In this document: positions 1 through 8,344 of the stretch, piece after piece
How the letters are laid out: every line of letters starts with the position of its first letter
Position numbering within the stretch: position 1 is the first letter of the stretch
From: JACMLD01 sp038229695
GTDB lineage: Bacteria; Bacteroidota; Bacteroidia; Chitinophagales; Chitinophagaceae
Assembly (NCBI GenBank): GCA_038229695.1
Contig: JBBROE010000003.1
Coordinates: 21,888-85,887 of the forward strand
Reading direction: 5' to 3'
DNA length: 64,000 nt
Program-made: the position numbers and the translations under genes
The notes under the pieces: model-generated
Told to the model about the DNA's origin: nothing
The model's input: only the letters and a program-made list of their open reading frames with translations
Database searches by the model: none

Positions 1-1
1 A

Positions 2-940
2 GCTCAGTTTGAGTTTCGCCCGCTTGAGCCCGGTTACGGCGTAACCGTTGGTAACGCGCTGCGCAGGGTTTTATTGAGCTCCCTCGAAGGGTATGCCATC
101 ATCGGCATCCGCATCGAAGGGGTGGAACATGAATTTGCAACCATCAAGGGCGTTACCGAAGATGTCACCGAAATTATCCTGAACCTGAAACAGGTTCGGT
201 TTAAGAAGACCGTGGACCACGACGTGACCAATGAAAAAATAACACTTCATATCAAGGGCAAGACTGAATTCACTTCTGCCATGATCCAGGAAAACACCCA
301 GAGTTTCCAGATCATGAACCCGGACCTGCTGATATGCACGATGGACGGCTCTTCCAAACTGGATATCGAGCTCACCATCGGTAAAGGCCGCGGTTATGTG
401 CCTGCTGACGACAACAAGATGAAGGATGCGCCGCTGGGTTATGTGGCCATCGATTCTATCTACACGCCCATCAAGAACGTGAAATATACGATTGAGAACA
501 CGCGTGTGGAGCAGCGGACCGATTACGAGAAACTAATCATGGAAGTGACTACCGATGGCACAATCCACCCCGAAGAAGCCGTTAAGCAGGCTTCCCGGAT
601 ACTGATCCAGCACCTCATGATCATCACCGATGAGAATATCACGTTCGACAATAAAGAAGAGAAGAAAGAGGACCTGGTGGATGAGCAAACGCTGCAACTC
701 AGGAAAGTGCTGAAGACGCCGCTGGAAGATCTCGATCTTTCCGTGCGGGCATTCAACTGCCTCAAAGCCGCAAAGATTAACTCGCTCAGCGAGCTGGTAC
801 AGTACGAGCAGGAAGACCTGATGAAGTTTCGCAACTTTGGTCAGAAATCACTGGCAGAAATCGAACAGGTACTGGGTGAAAGAGGGCTTCATTTCGGTAT
901 GGACCTCAGCAAACTGGGCCTTGATAAAGATGACCTGTAA
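2..940 (+). CDS. rpoA: DNA-directed RNA polymerase subunit alpha (5' truncated by window edge)
   Basis: Alpha subunit of RNA polymerase; the N-terminal domain dimerises and scaffolds beta and beta', and the C-terminal domain binds UP elements and activators. The frame is open from base 2 with no start, so the true start lies before the window; 312 residues are visible and about 20 are probably missing. The visible part starts just before the conserved assembly segment GNALRRVLLSSLEG. The alpha-CTD is recognisable near visible residues 240-300 (TPLEDLDLSVRAFNCL, then FRNFGQKSLAEIEQ). It is followed by rplQ, the usual order at the end of the bacterial ribosomal protein cluster. Identity is secure; only the start is unknown. 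Confidence 0.97.
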   Translation, partial: AQFEFRPLEPGYGVTVGNALRRVLLSSLEGYAIIGIRIEGVEHEFATIKGVTEDVTEIILNLKQVRFKKTVDHDVTNEKITLHIKGKTEFTSAMIQENTQSFQIMNPDLLICTMDGSSKLDIELTIGKGRGYVPADDNKMKDAPLGYVAIDSIYTPIKNVKYTIENTRVEQRTDYEKLIMEVTTDGTIHPEEAVKQASRILIQHLMIITDENITFDNKEEKKEDLVDEQTLQLRKVLKTPLEDLDLSVRAFNCLKAAKINSLSELVQYEQEDLMKFRNFGQKSLAEIEQVLGERGLHFGMDLSKLGLDKDDL

Positions 941-1052
941 TTGACCTGTTGCGGCTAACGCCGATTTTATAACTATTCCCCTTCACAATTCCTGACACGG
1001 TGTGAAGGCTCACCTTCCGGCTGCGAAGCACCGGGAACAAAATAAAAACGTC

Positions 1053-1559
1053 ATGCGTCACGGAGACAAAATTAAAAACCTCAGCAGAACCGCTTCTCAC
1101 CGAAGGGCATTGCTGAGCAACCTGGCAGCCCAGCTGATCCAGTACAAGAAAATTGTTACTACTGTTACTAAAGCCAAATCACTGCGGGTGTACATCGAGC
1201 CACTCATCACCAAGGCGAAAGAAAACACCACGCACCAGCGCCGGATAGTTTTCAGTCACCTGCAGGATAAAGCCGCCGTTACTGAACTGTTCAGCACTAT
1301 AAGCGAAAAAGTGGCCGGCCGCCCCGGTGGTTATACCCGGATCATTAAACTCGGAAAACGGGTTGGTGACAATGCAGAAACAGCGATGATAGAACTGGTC
1401 GACTTTAATACCATTTACGGTAAGGGCGTAGATGCCAAGGCTGAACCGGCCAAGCGTACCCGCCGCGGCGCAAGCAAGAAGAAAGAGGCAACTGCCGCCG
1501 AAACAACGGCAGCAGAAAGCATGCCGCCAGCACCCGGAGAAGAAACGAAAGAAGCATAA
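1053..1559 (+). CDS. rplQ: 50S ribosomal protein L17 with C-terminal extension
   Basis: Large-subunit protein L17. The start at 1053 gives the family's N-terminus MRHGDKIKNLSRTASHRRAL; an in-frame ATG 51 bases upstream would add a tail unlike the family. The conserved core spans about residues 1-122. After it comes a tail of about 45 residues rich in Ala, Lys, Glu and Thr, making 168 residues against about 120-130 for the common bacterial form. Low-complexity tails on L17 are known in Bacteroidota. The gene lies 112 bases after rpoA, probably in the same transcript, and a strong hairpin follows at 1583. Confidence 0.97.
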   Translation: MRHGDKIKNLSRTASHRRALLSNLAAQLIQYKKIVTTVTKAKSLRVYIEPLITKAKENTTHQRRIVFSHLQDKAAVTELFSTISEKVAGRPGGYTRIIKLGKRVGDNAETAMIELVDFNTIYGKGVDAKAEPAKRTRRGASKKKEATAAETTAAESMPPAPGEETKEA

Positions 1560-1582
1560 TCACCTTGAACATCTTGTACGAT

Positions 1583-1615
1583 AAAAACGGAACTGTAACG
1601 GGTTCCGTTTTTTTT
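1583..1615 (+). terminator. Rho-independent terminator after rplQ
   Basis: Perfect inverted repeat AAAACGGAAC / GTTCCGTTTT with a 9-base loop, running directly into a T tract. It sits 23 bases after the rplQ stop and probably ends the rpoA-rplQ transcript. Confidence 0.85.
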
Positions 1616-1648
1616 ATGCACGCAGCCTGCTGCAAAAACAGAACTCCT

Positions 1649-1656
1649 TAATTTTG
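1649..1656 (+). promoter_or_regulatory. Candidate -7 box for carA
   Basis: TAATTTTG matches the Bacteroidota -7 consensus TAnnTTTG. It lies between the rplQ terminator and carA, 64 bases before the carA start. No clear TTG was seen at the expected distance upstream, so the call is tentative. Confidence 0.4.
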
Positions 1657-1720
1657 CCGCAGCATCAAGTAACCCGCAGAAGAAGAACAATATTTGTGCA
1701 TCAAAACATAAAAATATAGT

Positions 1721-2830
1721 ATGGCTTCCACTCCCCAGAAAACCGCCGTTTTGCTGCTGGCCGATGGCACCATCCATCATGGCAGGGCCTTTGGCAGTAC
1801 CGGTATCGCTACGGGTGAAATATGTTTCAACACGGGTATGACCGGCTACCAGGAAGTATTTACCGACCCCAGTTATTACGGGCAGATCCTCATCATGAAC
1901 ACCGCCCACATCGGCAACTACGGGGTAATGGAAATGGATGTGGAATCCGATGGCGTAAAGATAAAAGGCCTTATCGGTCGGAACCTCGAAGAACAATTCA
2001 GCCGCAAGATGGCAAAGGGTTCGCTGGACGAGTACCTGAAGCGGCAGAACATCGTTTGTATTGAAGGGGTGGACACCCGGGCGCTTGTGGAGCATGTACG
2101 CCGCGAGGGTGCCATGAATTGCATTATCTCCTCAGCAGAAACGGATATCGACGTATTAAAGAAACAACTCGCGGCCGTTCCATCGATGGATGGACTGGAG
2201 CTGGCCAGCGCCGTTTCCACCACAGCAACCTACGAGGCGGGGGATAAAACAAGCCCGGTACGCATCGCCGTGATGGATTACGGCATTAAACGGAATATCG
2301 TTAGCTGTATGGCGGAACGCGGCGCCTTTGTAAAAGTGTTCCCGGCAAAGACAACGATGGCGGAATTGCGGGCGTTTAACCCCGACGGGTACTTTATTTC
2401 CAACGGGCCCGGCGACCCGGCGCCCATGGGTTATGCCATTGCCACCCTGAAGGAAATTTTGCAGGAAGAAAAACCGTTGTTCGGCATCTGCCTCGGCCAC
2501 CAGCTGCTGGCACTGGCCAACGACATCCCCACCTTCAAAATGCACCACGGCCACCGCGGGCTCAATCACCCGGTGAAAAACCTGCTGACCGGGAAAAGCG
2601 AGATAACGACCCAGAACCACGGCTTTGGTGTGGATCCGGAAGCGGTTAAGAATGCCCCGAATATTGAAGTGACGCATGTAAACCTGAATGACAACTCCAT
2701 CGAAGGAATACGGTTAAAGGACCGGCCCGCTTTTTCGGTACAGTATCACCCCGAGGCAACCCCGGGACCCCATGACTCCCGTTACCTGTTTGATGAATTT
2801 ATTGAACTTATAAAAAAACATAAGCAGTAG
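1721..2830 (+). CDS. carA: Carbamoyl-phosphate synthase small (glutaminase) subunit
   Basis: Hydrolyses glutamine and passes ammonia to the large subunit CarB to make carbamoyl phosphate for pyrimidine and arginine synthesis. The 369-residue length is typical. The N-terminal CPSase small domain spans about residues 8-150 and the class I glutamine amidotransferase domain about 180-365. The catalytic triad is visible: Cys257 in FGICLGHQ, His343 and Glu345 in QYHPEAT. carB is not in this window, so the subunits are not encoded side by side on this side. The gene is bounded by terminator-like hairpins at 1583 and 2861 and is probably transcribed alone. Placement right after rplQ is a recurrent Bacteroidota arrangement. 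Confidence 0.96.
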   Translation: MASTPQKTAVLLLADGTIHHGRAFGSTGIATGEICFNTGMTGYQEVFTDPSYYGQILIMNTAHIGNYGVMEMDVESDGVKIKGLIGRNLEEQFSRKMAKGSLDEYLKRQNIVCIEGVDTRALVEHVRREGAMNCIISSAETDIDVLKKQLAAVPSMDGLELASAVSTTATYEAGDKTSPVRIAVMDYGIKRNIVSCMAERGAFVKVFPAKTTMAELRAFNPDGYFISNGPGDPAPMGYAIATLKEILQEEKPLFGICLGHQLLALANDIPTFKMHHGHRGLNHPVKNLLTGKSEITTQNHGFGVDPEAVKNAPNIEVTHVNLNDNSIEGIRLKDRPAFSVQYHPEATPGPHDSRYLFDEFIELIKKHKQ

Positions 2831-2860
2831 GCTGTGGCAGGCTGCCCCGCGAAAGAATCG

Positions 2861-2886
2861 AACCGCCCTGGCCGGCGGTTTTTTAT
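2861..2886 (+). terminator. Rho-independent terminator after carA
   Basis: Inverted repeat AACCGCC / GGCGGTT with a 6-base loop followed by TTTTATTT. It lies 30 bases after the carA stop and 20 bases before the aroQ start. Confidence 0.8.
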
Positions 2887-2905
2887 TTGCGGTATATTCG
2901 TACTC

Positions 2906-3334
2906 ATGAATATCGCGATCATCAACGGTCCCAACCTGAACCTGCTCGGTAAACGCGAGCCCGGCATCTACGGTACCGAAGGCTTCGACAGCTTCCTGCT
3001 GCAATTGAAAGAGACGTTCCCGGACACGGTATTTTCTTATTACCAGAGCAATGTGGAAGGAGAACTGATCAGTGAAATCCAGCGGGTGGGTTTTACTGCA
3101 GCTGGTATTGTATTGAATCCGGGGGGATATACCCATACCTCGGTGGCCATCGGCGATGCCGTGGCGGCCGTACCTGCGCCGGTAGTGGAAGTCCATATTT
3201 CGAATGTCCATGCCCGTGAGGAGTTCAGGCGGCTGTCCCATGTGTCCGCAAAGGCCGCGGGCAGCATTGCCGGGCTGGGATTGAAAGGGTATGAACTGGC
3301 CGTGCGGTGGTTGATCGACCGGCCGCAGGCCTGA
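2906..3334 (+). CDS. aroQ: Type II 3-dehydroquinate dehydratase
   Basis: Dehydrates 3-dehydroquinate to 3-dehydroshikimate in the shikimate pathway. The chosen ATG at 2906 gives the canonical N-terminus MNIAIINGPNLNLLGKREP; a longer frame starting before the hairpin at 2861 would encode unrelated residues. The 142-residue length fits the dodecameric type II family. Expected active-site elements are visible: Arg17, catalytic Tyr22 in GIYG, LNPGGYTHTSVAI, and the His of EVHISNVHAREEFR. The gene ends 8 bases before the convergent parvulin gene. Confidence 0.95.
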   Translation: MNIAIINGPNLNLLGKREPGIYGTEGFDSFLLQLKETFPDTVFSYYQSNVEGELISEIQRVGFTAAGIVLNPGGYTHTSVAIGDAVAAVPAPVVEVHISNVHAREEFRRLSHVSAKAAGSIAGLGLKGYELAVRWLIDRPQA

Positions 3335-3342
3335 TTCTTCAT

Positions 3343-3972
3343 TTAGAGGAAAATGCGCATCAGCAGGGCGAAGCCGGTATCCTGCCTCGAATCTGAGGTT
3401 TTTTTGACAATATGAACGCCGCGGCGTGTCCACACCTTAAAAATTTCTCCTTTCTTTCTTTTAGCCAGTTCCCTGTCGATGAGGGGGATAATTGTTCCTT
3501 TGGCAATCCAGCCCAGGTCGCCGCGGGTGGCGCCTTCGCCGCCCATGCTATAGGTTTGCGCCAGGTCTTCAAAACTGGCGCTGTTATTCCTGAGCCTGAG
3601 GAGGATGCTGTTGGCCACGGAATCAGCTATGCGTCGGCTGAATACACTGGTATCGATAAAAATCTGGCTGACGCGGGTGAATGTATTTGGCAGTCGGGCG
3701 AGGACCTCGACCAGTACCTTTCCTTCGTAAGGACCGTAAACTTTTTTCAGCGTGGCGGAGTATGCGAGGCTGTCGGCCAGCCCCGAAAAATGCGTGCTGT
3801 TGGTGATGGTCACCGTATCGATCTTGTATTTTTTCTTCAGCGTTTCGCGGACATAGGCTACCGGGTTGGCGGCGTGTTCGATATTCGTTTTAATCTGCGC
3901 TACGGGCAGGGGCTGGCCCAGGCAATCGGCGGAAGCAATCAGCAGCAGGCAGGCGAACACAGTATTTTTCAT
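3343..3972 (-). CDS. Exported parvulin-type (PpiC) peptidyl-prolyl isomerase
   Basis: Predicted periplasmic rotamase helping proline isomerisation in exported proteins. The 209-residue product starts with a signal peptide (MKNTVFACLLLIASADCLGQ, about 20 residues). The C-terminal half, about residues 95-200, has the parvulin pattern: EDLAQTYSMGGEGATRGDLGW, a helix with IDRELAKRKKGEI, and GVHIVKKT close to the C-terminus. The N-terminal half is not recognised and may be a chaperone-like arm. It is convergent with aroQ and follows the two envelope genes at 4085-6687 on the same strand with a gap of about 110 bases, so an envelope-folding role with them is possible but inferred. Confidence 0.8.
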   Translation of the reverse strand: MKNTVFACLLLIASADCLGQPLPVAQIKTNIEHAANPVAYVRETLKKKYKIDTVTITNSTHFSGLADSLAYSATLKKVYGPYEGKVLVEVLARLPNTFTRVSQIFIDTSVFSRRIADSVANSILLRLRNNSASFEDLAQTYSMGGEGATRGDLGWIAKGTIIPLIDRELAKRKKGEIFKVWTRRGVHIVKKTSDSRQDTGFALLMRIFL

Positions 3973-4084
3973 GAGTGGTCCTTACAGTTGGTTTCGGGCT
4001 GCAAACATTCAACATTTAACGGGGAAAAACAAATCGATCTGCGGCCGGCAACCCGGGCGCATCAGCCAGCGCGAAAACCGAGGG

Positions 4085-5353
4085 TTAAAAATAGCGCGGG
4101 CCTGTTGTATTCCAGAGGTCGCGGTAGCTGACCGTAAGGATAAAATTCACGTAGTTTTCTTTGATGAGGTTGGACTGTGTAGTGCCACGCTGCCCGATAT
4201 CGATGCCCAGGCTGACCCCCAGTTTAGGGTTGCGCTTGCTGTTGACGCCATAACCAAGGGTAAGCCCAACTTGCTTCAACTGCTGGCCATTCACCTGCAG
4301 GTAAGAGTTGCCATAGTAGACACCAGCCTGCAGGTAACTTTTTTCGTATAGCGTGTTGAAGTAATTGACTTTGTTGGATGCCTCGAAGCCAACTGAAACA
4401 CGGTTGCTGTTGCGGAGGGCATAGTTGCCACCGAAATAATTGGTAGCCGTCCATCCCGCATATTTATAATCCGCGTTAAGGGTATATTTTTTGTTTTTGG
4501 TGAGGCTGAAACCAAAGCCCGAGGCGTTCGGTAATTTAAAATCACTGTTATTAGCAAGGCTCGCGGTGTTGGAGATCTGCGAGCTGTTGTCGGTAACCGT
4601 AACGGACCCGTCAGTCTTTAACTTCTGGGTCGGGTTGTACGTGCCGCCGAGACTGAAGTCCCATTTCTTGTTCAGTGCGGTATAAAACTGGCCCCCGAAG
4701 AGAAAATTGAAATTTTTATAGAAGATCTGCCTGGTGGTGGTGAGCGTGGTGGACAGGCCTTCTGTGGTAAGATTCTCGGTCTGGGTGAGTGAACCGAACA
4801 GGTAAGCCGCTTTAACGCCTACAGAAAAATGTTTGAAGGGTTGGAAAGCATTGCTCCAGTACACCTGGTTTACCCCGCCGCTTCCGTCGTACGTTACAGG
4901 GACACTGGAGTTGGTGCCCTGGATATTCTTAACAGAGCTAAAAAGGTAATTGGACGTGCTGTAAGGCATCAGCCCGGCACTGGAACCCCACCAGTTGGTG
5001 ATTTTTGTACCGAGCGACAGCCGCTTGATGGCAAAGTCTTTTCCGCTGGCGGAAGTGCCGGTCAGTGGTGTACCCGAGTAGTTGATGAATTGTCCCCTTG
5101 CCGCCAGTTCAAAGGAGAAGAACTGCTTCTGTAACGCGGTATAGGAAGCGGGGTTATTATTGATAAGAAAACGATCGCTGCGGTAAGCCTGGCCGCTGTT
5201 GGCCATCCCTCCGGTGCGGTTGTAAAAGTCAGTTTCTATGTCACCGATCCCGAGTATGGAATACGGAGAGTTGGTGGACTGGCTGAACAGTGTGGCAGAC
5301 GACAGCAGGCAGGCCAAGAAGATAAGACCGAACGCGGTTTTCATGTATCCCAT
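4085..5353 (-). CDS. Outer membrane beta-barrel protein, FadL/PorV-like in appearance
   Basis: A 422-residue product with a signal peptide (MKTAFGLIFLACLLSSATLFSQ after a short lead) and an N-terminal segment NSPYSILGIGDIET of the type seen in Bacteroidota outer membrane proteins with FadL-like barrels. The rest is rich in alternating hydrophobic and aromatic residues, Asn, Ser and Gly, as expected for about 14 barrel strands, ending with YRDLWNTTGPRYF. The start overlaps the stop of the upstream DUF4270 gene in a TAATG junction, so the two are probably translationally coupled. A second ATG nine bases downstream is an alternative start. Substrate unknown; the FadL/PorV resemblance rests on overall pattern only. 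Confidence 0.7.
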   Translation of the reverse strand: MGYMKTAFGLIFLACLLSSATLFSQSTNSPYSILGIGDIETDFYNRTGGMANSGQAYRSDRFLINNNPASYTALQKQFFSFELAARGQFINYSGTPLTGTSASGKDFAIKRLSLGTKITNWWGSSAGLMPYSTSNYLFSSVKNIQGTNSSVPVTYDGSGGVNQVYWSNAFQPFKHFSVGVKAAYLFGSLTQTENLTTEGLSTTLTTTRQIFYKNFNFLFGGQFYTALNKKWDFSLGGTYNPTQKLKTDGSVTVTDNSSQISNTASLANNSDFKLPNASGFGFSLTKNKKYTLNADYKYAGWTATNYFGGNYALRNSNRVSVGFEASNKVNYFNTLYEKSYLQAGVYYGNSYLQVNGQQLKQVGLTLGYGVNSKRNPKLGVSLGIDIGQRGTTQSNLIKENYVNFILTVSYRDLWNTTGPRYF

Positions 5354-6687
5354 TATTTATTCACTGAAATGTAATATACGTTCAGCTGTAATTTATTTTT
5401 TGCATTGTAAGCATCCCCGATAACCAGCCTGTTCGGTTTGGAAAAACGGGAATCTGCCGGGGGGAAGAGCAACAGCCCGTCTTTGTTGATGGCGGAATTG
5501 GTGATCTCCTGGCTAAGGTAACCGGTTACATCATAGGAATAGGTGGTGTTGATGCCATAGATATAGTCGATGCTCAGGTTACCCGTTTCCGCGAAGGAAT
5601 TGCCTGCAGTGGCCGACGAAAGTGAGGGCCCCGGTTCATTGCTTCCATCTGTCTGGGCAGCATAAAGGATCGACGGGAGGGGGTAGGTACCGCTGTAGCT
5701 ATTGGCGATCGGCTTCACCACCAGGTCGGCCCTGATGATTTTTATAAAATCTGATCTTTCGAGCAGTTTGCGTATACTGGGAAAGCTGATTTTAAGGTAC
5801 AATCCTGACAGTGTTTGCAGGTATCCCCGGTTACCCGCAGCGGTCGACAACAATTCGTTATTGACGCTATTCAGGGCGGTAAGCGGCGTGCCGGAACGGT
5901 CGGTATTCACCTGGTTAAACTGGAGCGGTTTATTATATAGCGTGAAATCGAAATACTTGTTCTGCGGCCCCACATCTGTCTGGTGATAATACAGCCGGAT
6001 AACTGCGCTGTCTTTGAAACCAAAAATATTATTGCCGGTCGTGGAAGATATATTGAGGCCTTTAAAATAATCCGTGAAGAGATTTTTGTCGGTCAGCAGG
6101 GTCGACTTGGTTTTGATAAGGTTGTACAGCTCCATGCCCTTGGTGTCGGACAGCCTGATATTGGCGCTGTCGCCCGTCAGCGGACGCAATATAAAGCTTT
6201 TCGTGCCCAGGGAAGAGGAGCTCACCGGCCAGGAATCGATATTGTAAAAGGCCACCTGGTTTTCGGCGAATTTTATTTCCGACTGCAGCTGCCTGGCGGT
6301 AAGGGTGATGGGCAGGGTGGTGTCTCCATAAAAAGTACCATTGCACTTCATCAGTAAAACCAAAGAATCATACTGGGCATTATTAAGCAAATCCGTAAGG
6401 GTGGGCGGGCCCAGCTGGAGATAGGAGGTAGTGGTCGTCTTCCCGAAATACGGATCGGAATAACTCCCAGCAAGGATGGTCCCGCTCTGGGACGTAGGCA
6501 CGGAATCCTTGTAAATTGTTGACACAACGGGCGCTATGGAATCCACCAGGATGATGTTGGTAATGCCGTTGTCTATATACTGCTGGCCATACTGGATAGC
6601 GGTTTTCTGGCAGCCGGTACAAAATATAAAGAGGGAAAAAATTAAAGCAGAAAGAAAAGAAAAGGTACCGGGAAATGTCCGCATCAC
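5353..6687 (-). CDS. DUF4270 family lipoprotein
   Basis: A 444-residue lipoprotein with a lipobox near residue 26 (FIFCTGCQK). The body matches the Bacteroidota family DUF4270 as I know it: an early GSYSDPYFGKTTTTSYLQL segment, YDSLVLLMKCNGTFYGD, and a C-terminal NRLVIGDAYNAKNKLQLNVYY. Function is not established. It is probably exposed at the outer membrane. It is translationally coupled to the downstream barrel gene, suggesting a lipoprotein-barrel pair. The 285 bases upstream are AT-rich and separate it from the divergent Kelch gene. Confidence 0.8.
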   Translation of the reverse strand: MMRTFPGTFSFLSALIFSLFIFCTGCQKTAIQYGQQYIDNGITNIILVDSIAPVVSTIYKDSVPTSQSGTILAGSYSDPYFGKTTTTSYLQLGPPTLTDLLNNAQYDSLVLLMKCNGTFYGDTTLPITLTARQLQSEIKFAENQVAFYNIDSWPVSSSSLGTKSFILRPLTGDSANIRLSDTKGMELYNLIKTKSTLLTDKNLFTDYFKGLNISSTTGNNIFGFKDSAVIRLYYHQTDVGPQNKYFDFTLYNKPLQFNQVNTDRSGTPLTALNSVNNELLSTAAGNRGYLQTLSGLYLKISFPSIRKLLERSDFIKIIRADLVVKPIANSYSGTYPLPSILYAAQTDGSNEPGPSLSSATAGNSFAETGNLSIDYIYGINTTYSYDVTGYLSQEITNSAINKDGLLLFPPADSRFSKPNRLVIGDAYNAKNKLQLNVYYISVNK

Positions 6688-6845
6688 AAAAATTTGAGCA
6701 ATGTTCGCTAATGAAGTGTTACGATTTTGTTAGTAACGACCAAAGATAGTTTTAACCCGCTAAAGGAGGGTATTTTATAGACCAGTATTTTCCTTTCAAT
6801 TTGTTAACAATTTCTTTCACGAAATTTAAAAGTCCCATTTGTCTA

Positions 6846-6853
6846 TATATTTG
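6846..6853 (+). promoter_or_regulatory. Candidate -7 box for the Kelch lipoprotein gene
   Basis: TATATTTG fits TAnnTTTG exactly and is followed by CA, as often seen in this phylum. It lies 119 bases before the chosen start, giving a leader of roughly 110 bases. No clear -33 box was seen. Confidence 0.45.
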
Positions 6854-6972
6854 CACTCCTTGTCCGGGATTTGACAGCAGTTTTACATTTTAACGATTCA
6901 TGCAAGTACTGGACATGTTGTTTTCACACAAATACAGATACTTTTACCGCCAATAAAACAAAAATAACATTT

Positions 6973-7989
6973 ATGATGCGTGCATTTTCTTATGTTCTGC
7001 TGTTGGGAAGTTCTTTTCTAATGCTGTATGCGTGTACTAAAAATACTACGTCCAATTCTGACCTGGTCGGAAACTGGGTACGCCGTTCGGATTTTGACGG
7101 GGTAGCAAGGAGTGAAGCGGTTTCATTTACCGTGGGTGATACGGCGTATATTGGAACGGGTTACGACGGAACGGTACGGTTGAACGATCTCTGGAAGTAT
7201 GATGTGATAAATAATTACTGGATACAACGCGCTAGTCTTCCCGGAGATGCCCGCAATTCGGCTGTTGCCTTCAGCACTACCGCCAAAGGATATATCACGA
7301 CCGGTTATAACGGCCTGGTCAAATTAAAAGATACCTGGGAGTTCACACCTGCCACCAATACCTGGGCTAAAAAAGCTGATTTCGGCGGAACAGCCCGCAT
7401 TGACGCCGTGGCCTTCAGCATCAGTGATAAAGGATATGTAACCACCGGCAATGATGGAAATGATGTGAAAGATTTCTGGATGTACGATCCTGCTGCGGAT
7501 AGCTGGACCCAGAAAGTGAGCCTTGGTGGTTCAAAACGAGAAGGGGCAGTAGCATTCGTGTATAAAAACCTGGGATACGTGGTTACGGGTATCAACAACG
7601 GTTCTCCCGTTAACGATTTCTGGATGTACGATCCGACTGCTGACAAGTGGACAGAAAAGCGTTTCATTACCAACGTAACCACGGAAACCTATGATGACGC
7701 GTATGGTACCAACCTCATCACAAGAAGCAATGCCTCAGCCTTTGTAATGGGTGCCAAAGCCTATCTATGCACCGGGGAAAATGGCAGCATCCTCAAAACC
7801 GTTTGGGAGTACGATTTTGCCGGCGATACCTGGTTACAGAAAACTCCATGGGAGGGGCTCGAAAGAACCGGCGCCGTAGGGTTTTCAGTAAAAGACCGGG
7901 GTTTCATCGTTACCGGCCGTAACAGCACCTACCGGTTTGACGATATGCGTGAGTTCCTGCCCACTGCTGTCTACAATGCAAACGACTAA
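6973..7989 (+). CDS. Kelch-repeat lipoprotein
   Basis: A 338-residue exported beta-propeller. The start at 6973 gives a clean lipoprotein signal with Cys21 in FLMLYACTK; a further in-frame upstream ATG at 6871 would place an unlikely 34-residue lead before it. About six Kelch repeats follow, each with an AxxxAVAF block, GYxxTG, then DFWMYDP and a Trp (DLWKYDVINNYW, DTWEFTPATNTW, DFWMYDPAADSW, DFWMYDPTADKW). Kelch propellers usually bind proteins or glycans; no galactose oxidase-type copper ligands were identified, so an enzyme is not claimed. The stop overlaps the DUF4907 start by 14 bases, indicating a co-expressed pair. Confidence 0.8.
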   Translation: MMRAFSYVLLLGSSFLMLYACTKNTTSNSDLVGNWVRRSDFDGVARSEAVSFTVGDTAYIGTGYDGTVRLNDLWKYDVINNYWIQRASLPGDARNSAVAFSTTAKGYITTGYNGLVKLKDTWEFTPATNTWAKKADFGGTARIDAVAFSISDKGYVTTGNDGNDVKDFWMYDPAADSWTQKVSLGGSKREGAVAFVYKNLGYVVTGINNGSPVNDFWMYDPTADKWTEKRFITNVTTETYDDAYGTNLITRSNASAFVMGAKAYLCTGENGSILKTVWEYDFAGDTWLQKTPWEGLERTGAVGFSVKDRGFIVTGRNSTYRFDDMREFLPTAVYNAND

Positions 7990-8323
7990 TACCACGACAG
8001 GATTTATAATGGCCGGGGCAGTAATCATCGCAACCCTTGCGATAATTACGCTTACCAGGCCTGCGCCAGAAGCCACGGGGAAAGATATGCTTCCCGTGGC
8101 TTTACGGCTTTTGCCCATTGACAGCGGATGGGGTTACGAAATACTGGTTGACCAAAAGATCTTTATTCACCAGGATTGTATCCCGGCCGTAGATTCTTTC
8201 CGTACGTTTAGCAGTAAGGCTGACGCGCAACGCATAGGGGAGATGGTGATGGAAAAAATAAAATCAGGTCAAAAGCCGGCTGTCACCCGCGAGGAAATTA
8301 GGGATAGCCATATCGCCTATTAA
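7976..8323 (+). CDS. DUF4907 family protein with N-terminal membrane anchor
   Basis: A 115-residue protein. The ATG at 7976 precedes a single hydrophobic segment (IMAGAVIIATLAIITL, about residues 12-28), so it is membrane-anchored or exported. The C-terminal half carries GWGYEILVDQKIFIHQD and IPAVDSFRTFSSKADAQ, the pattern of DUF4907. Function unknown. It starts inside the last codons of the Kelch gene in another frame, so the two are probably translationally coupled. It converges on the LytTR regulator, with 21 bases between stops. Confidence 0.75.
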   Translation: MQTTNTTTGFIMAGAVIIATLAIITLTRPAPEATGKDMLPVALRLLPIDSGWGYEILVDQKIFIHQDCIPAVDSFRTFSSKADAQRIGEMVMEKIKSGQKPAVTREEIRDSHIAY

Positions 8324-8344
8324 CTGTAGTTTGGGGGCGACCCC

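Noticed and set aside
2845..2885. A tRNA T-arm-like string (GGTTCGATTC on the minus strand) after carA
   Set aside because: The flanking bases do not form a T stem, and no acceptor or anticodon arm is found. The sequence is part of the carA terminator region.
3412..4131. A 239-codon plus-strand open frame
   Set aside because: Antisense to the parvulin gene with its signal peptide and GGxGDLGW-type motifs; it has no recognisable features.
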